From Streptomyces sp. NBC_01275 (GTDB taxonomy: Bacteria; Actinomycetota; Actinomycetes; Streptomycetales; Streptomycetaceae): a stretch of DNA of 64,000 nt. This document shows positions 61,439 through 64,000 of the stretch, piece by piece. The DNA lies in contig NZ_JAPEOZ010000001.1 in NCBI RefSeq assembly GCF_026340655.1, forward strand, positions 1,240,001 through 1,304,000. The letters run 5' to 3'. A model generated the notes under the pieces. That model searched no databases, was not told the origin of the DNA, and was given only the letters and a program-made list of their open reading frames with translations. The position numbers were made by a program, and so were the translations under genes. Numbering within the stretch: position 1 is the stretch's first letter; each line of letters begins with the position of its first letter.

Positions 61439-62296
61439 GTGACAGCACTTTTCGCCCTGGCCACCAGCCTCCTGTGGGGTCTGGCCGACTTCGGCGGCGG
61501 GCTGCTGACGCGCCGGGCCCCCGCCCTGACGGTCGTCGTGGTCTCGCAGGCGATCGCGACGGTCGTCCTCGGCGTGATCGTCGTCGCCACCGGCGGCTGG
61601 AGCGAGGCCGGGCCCCGGCTGTGGTTCGCGGTCGGGGCCGGACTGGTGGGCCCGGTCGCCCTGCTCTCCTTCTACAAAGCGCTGGCGCTCGGTCCCATGG
61701 GGGTCGTCTCCCCGCTGGCCACCCTGGGCGTGGCCGTGCCGGTCTCGGTCGGTCTCTTCCTGGGCGAGCGGCCCGGGCTCCTCCAGCTCGCGGGCATCGC
61801 GATCGCCGTCGTCGGGGTGATCCTGGCGGGCGGCCCGCAGCTCAGGTGCGCGCGGGTGCAGCGGCAGGCGGTGCTCCTCACGCTGGTCGCGGCGCTCGGC
61901 TTCGGCACGGTGTTCGCCCTGATCACCGAGGCCTCCACCACCGTCACCGGCCTGTTCCTCGCCCTGTTCGTCCAGCGCGTGACCAACGTGGCGGTCGGCG
62001 GCGCCGCCCTGTACGCCGCCGTCCGGCGCGGGACGCCCGCACTCCCCCAGGGCGGCCTCGCCCTGGCCTCGCTGCCGGCGTTCGCCTTCGTCGGGCTGGC
62101 CGACGTGGCCGCCAACGGCACCTACGCGGTCGCCGCCCAGCACGGCCCGGTCACCGTCGCCGCCGTACTCGCCTCGCTCTACCCGGTGGTGACCGCGCTG
62201 GCCGCGCGCGGGTTCCTGCGGGAGCGGCTGCGCGCGGTCCAGGCGGCGGGCGCGGGCCTCGCCCTGGTCGGCACGCTGCTGCTGGCGACGGGCTGA
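61439..62296 (+). CDS. EamA/DMT-family transporter
   Basis: A 285-residue transporter with ten helices in two EamA repeats. The first repeat runs from ALFALATSLLWGLADFGGGL to the helix with AGIAIAVVGVILAGG. The second repeat is VLLTLVAALGFGTVFALI to the C-terminus. GTG 61,439 has GAGGA six bases before it. Export or uptake of a small metabolite under the XRE regulator is likely; the substrate is unknown. Confidence 0.86.
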   Translation: MTALFALATSLLWGLADFGGGLLTRRAPALTVVVVSQAIATVVLGVIVVATGGWSEAGPRLWFAVGAGLVGPVALLSFYKALALGPMGVVSPLATLGVAVPVSVGLFLGERPGLLQLAGIAIAVVGVILAGGPQLRCARVQRQAVLLTLVAALGFGTVFALITEASTTVTGLFLALFVQRVTNVAVGGAALYAAVRRGTPALPQGGLALASLPAFAFVGLADVAANGTYAVAAQHGPVTVAAVLASLYPVVTALAARGFLRERLRAVQAAGAGLALVGTLLLATG

Positions 62297-62311
62297 CGCC
62301 CGACGGACTGG

Positions 62312-62412
62312 TGTGTGACCGGCTGATGCGTGACCGGCTGATGCGTGACCGGCTGATGCGTGACCGGCCCATCCGTGAATGGCCTTATGCGTGACCGGCT
62401 GATGCGTGACGG
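62312..62412. repeat. 15-base tandem repeat after the EamA gene
   Basis: About six copies, four near-perfect, of a 15-base unit (GATGCGTGACCGGCT) fill the gap between converging genes. Confidence 0.85.
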
Positions 62413-62441
62413 ACTGACGCCCCGAGGTCGAAGGTCAGCAG

Positions 62442-63206
62442 TCAGCTCTCCGGCTCCAGCCGGGCCAGCCGCTCCACCGACTCCTCGTCCAGCCCCGACA
62501 GCGCGACCAGCTGATCCGGGGTGACCCCGTCCGGTATCGGCACCGGCGCCGGGGTGCGCAACGGCGGCTGCCAGCCCTCGGCGGGGGTCCAGCGTCGTAC
62601 GACCCGGGCGGGCGCGCCCGCGACGACGGCGTGGTCGGGCACCGTGCCGCGCACCACGGCGCCGGCGGCGACCACGACGTTGCGTCCGATCCGCGCGCCG
62701 GGCAGGATCACCGCGCCCGTGCCGATCCAGCACCCCGGGCCGATCTCCACCGGCTCCATCCGCGGCCACTGCTTGCCGATGGGCTCGTGCGGATCGTCGT
62801 AGGAGTGGTTCGTGGACGTCACATAGACGTACGGCCCGAAGTAGCAGTCGCTGCCGATGGTGACCGTCGTGTCGGCGATGACATGGCTGCCGCGGCCGAG
62901 GACGACGCCGTCGCCGATGCGCAGGATCGGGTCCGGGCCGAGGTCGAGGTCGGGCATCAGGCCCGCCGTGAGGGTGACCTGTTCGCCGACGATGCAGTGC
63001 GCGCCGAGATGGATCCAGGGCTCGCCGAAGACCGTGCCGAGCGGGAAGGCGAGACGGGTGCCGGTTCCCATCGAGCCGAAGCGGAGGCGGCCGGGGCGCT
63101 CGGCGGTGACGGAGCCGGTGCGCTGCACCCAGGCCCAGCCCGCGTGGACCGCGCGCTGGGTGAGGCGGCCCCGCCATGATGAGAACGTGTTCCTGCGCTT
63201 CGGCAC
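62442..63206 (-). CDS. Left-handed beta-helix acyltransferase
   Basis: A 254-residue hexapeptide-repeat acyltransferase. Turns with the I/V-G-x-x pattern run from about residue 70 to 200 (WIHLGAHCIVGEQVTLTAG, CYFGPYVYVTSTNHSYDD, CWIGTGAVILPGARIGRNVV). The catalytic His is likely in TSTNHSYDDP, as in maltose/galactoside-type acetyltransferases. The acceptor is unknown. Confidence 0.85.
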   Translation of the reverse strand: MPKRRNTFSSWRGRLTQRAVHAGWAWVQRTGSVTAERPGRLRFGSMGTGTRLAFPLGTVFGEPWIHLGAHCIVGEQVTLTAGLMPDLDLGPDPILRIGDGVVLGRGSHVIADTTVTIGSDCYFGPYVYVTSTNHSYDDPHEPIGKQWPRMEPVEIGPGCWIGTGAVILPGARIGRNVVVAAGAVVRGTVPDHAVVAGAPARVVRRWTPAEGWQPPLRTPAPVPIPDGVTPDQLVALSGLDEESVERLARLEPES

Positions 63207-63315
63207 TCACTCACCGTACTCAGGGCGCGCGGGGCGGATACGACCGAAGCCCTGTGATCTTCACCCCAGTGGGTGACGTACGGTGCGCAGGGACTACCGA
63301 CACGAGGAGACGGTG

Positions 63316-63843
63316 ATGACGCAGAAGGCGCTGATCGTGGGCATCGGCGGCAGGGAACCGAAGGTCGACGAGGAGGCGTTCGTGGCGCCGACGGCCTCGG
63401 TGATCGGGGACGTGACCCTGGAGGCGGGCGCGAGCGTCTGGTACGGCGCGGTGGTGCGCGGCGACGTCGAGCGGATCACCGTCCGGCGCGACGCCAACGT
63501 CCAGGACAACGTGACGCTCCATGCCGACCCCGGGTTTCCCGTGACCATCGGCGAGCGGGTGTCCGTCGGTCACAACGCCGTGGTGCACGGGGCGACCGTC
63601 GGGGACGACTGTCTGATCGGGATGGGCGCGACCGTGCTCAACGGGGCCGTGATCGGGGCGGGATCGCTGATCGCCGCGCAGGCCCTGGTGCCGCAGGGGA
63701 TGGAGGTGCCGCCCGGGTCACTGGTGGCCGGCGTTCCCGCGAAGGTGAAGCGGGAGCTGACCGAGGAGGAGCGACAGGGAGTCACGCTGAACGGCACCCT
63801 GTACGCGGACCTGGCCAAAGCACACCGTGAAATCCACGATTAG
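63316..63843 (+). CDS. Gamma-class carbonic anhydrase family protein
   Basis: A 175-residue left-handed beta-helix protein. Zinc ligands fit HAD (NVTLHADPG), GHNAVVHG and related turns, with Arg in WYGAVVRGDVERI, so it matches the YrdA/PaaY/CamH group. Several relatives have weak or no carbonic anhydrase activity. ATG 63,316 follows GAGGAGA; a longer frame from 63,283 is possible. Confidence 0.88.
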   Translation: MTQKALIVGIGGREPKVDEEAFVAPTASVIGDVTLEAGASVWYGAVVRGDVERITVRRDANVQDNVTLHADPGFPVTIGERVSVGHNAVVHGATVGDDCLIGMGATVLNGAVIGAGSLIAAQALVPQGMEVPPGSLVAGVPAKVKRELTEEERQGVTLNGTLYADLAKAHREIHD

Positions 63844-63955
63844 CGCAACGCCCTGAAGGGGCGCGGGGCAGTCCCTGAGCGGCGGCCGCGCGGGGCAGGG
63901 TGTCCCTGTGCGGCGCCGCCTGGGCGCGACCAGCCGCACACACCCCGCGCCCGAA

Positions 63956-64000
63956 CTACTCGGCAGCCCCTACGGTCTCCACTTCGGGCTCCACCGCGGC
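63956..64000 (-). CDS. 3' end of a gene running in from beyond the window
   Basis: Minus-strand codons read AAVEPEVETVGAAE and a TAG at 63,956, an acidic tail of an otherwise unseen protein. The 112-base spacer before it (63,844-63,955) has the GC-rich GGGGCGCGGGGCAG-type sequence common between Streptomyces genes. Not enough is present to name the product. Confidence 0.45.
   Translation of the reverse strand, partial: AAVEPEVETVGAAE

Noticed and set aside
1..64000. tRNA, rRNA, known riboswitch or phage integrase genes
   Set aside because: None could be recognised by eye on either strand; a tRNA or Rfam scan would be needed to exclude them fully.

Overview
The window is high-GC actinobacterial DNA, almost certainly from a Streptomyces chromosome. 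The reasons are the strong GC third-position bias, frequent GTG starts, and a familiar set of Streptomyces genes: purB, a ROK regulator, a MocR/exporter pair, a Tat-exported PhoD phosphatase, sbcCD, a true formylglycine-generating enzyme and a gamma-class carbonic anhydrase. No rRNA, tRNA or CRISPR array was seen.

Layout. (1) 1-20,460 is ordinary chromosome: purB, mug, an ABC exporter with its two-component system, ROK and GntR regulators, a hydrolase, a MocR/EamA pair, PhoD, a TM-ACT-GNAT fusion, a PLP lyase with a divergent Lrp regulator, a DUF885 protein and an ATP-grasp protein. Many gene ends here carry short in-frame tandem repeats. (2) About 20,463-44,957 is a mosaic genomic island. 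Its left edge cuts a rhodanese gene and its right edge cuts an Lrp/AsnC gene. It holds fragments or copies of IS5 (two subgroups), IS1380 (three copies), IS66, ISL3, IS701 and a group II intron, plus a decayed plasmid ParA operon. Accessory genes, several visibly AT-rich, sit between these: a ricin-type lectin, an I36-type inhibitor, an ECF sigma factor with a hydrolase and a GNAT, an AraC regulator, a DUF2283 protein, a methyltransferase and two secreted trypsin-like proteases. (3) About 44,958-64,000 is chromosome again: sbcCD, an IMPACT protein, a chloramphenicol-type exporter with a leader peptide beside an IS110 remnant, an APC permease, SixA, a CoA-binding protein, FGE, a PobA-like hydroxylase, an ArsR/CDF pair, an XRE/EamA pair, an acyltransferase and a gamma carbonic anhydrase.

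The most interesting system is at 33,725-38,307, all on the minus strand. Four tiny peptide genes, each with an ILDLQ/ILELQ leader motif, precede a class III lanthipeptide synthetase (LanKC) and a SAM methyltransferase. Three of the four peptides have C-terminal cores made almost only of Thr with a few Ile/Val and one Trp or none, and no Cys at all. The normal lanthionine or labionin ring therefore cannot form in those three. The fourth has one Cys. A strong hairpin lies between the peptide genes and LanKC, a usual way to make more substrate than enzyme.

A second theme is how the island was built. One IS5-type element carries a lectin gene between its transposase and a distal terminal repeat, and sits as a unit, with an ACT duplication, inside another IS5 transposase gene. 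A decayed relative carries a DUF2283 gene in the same way. All three IS1380 copies abut the stop codon of an unrelated accessory gene.
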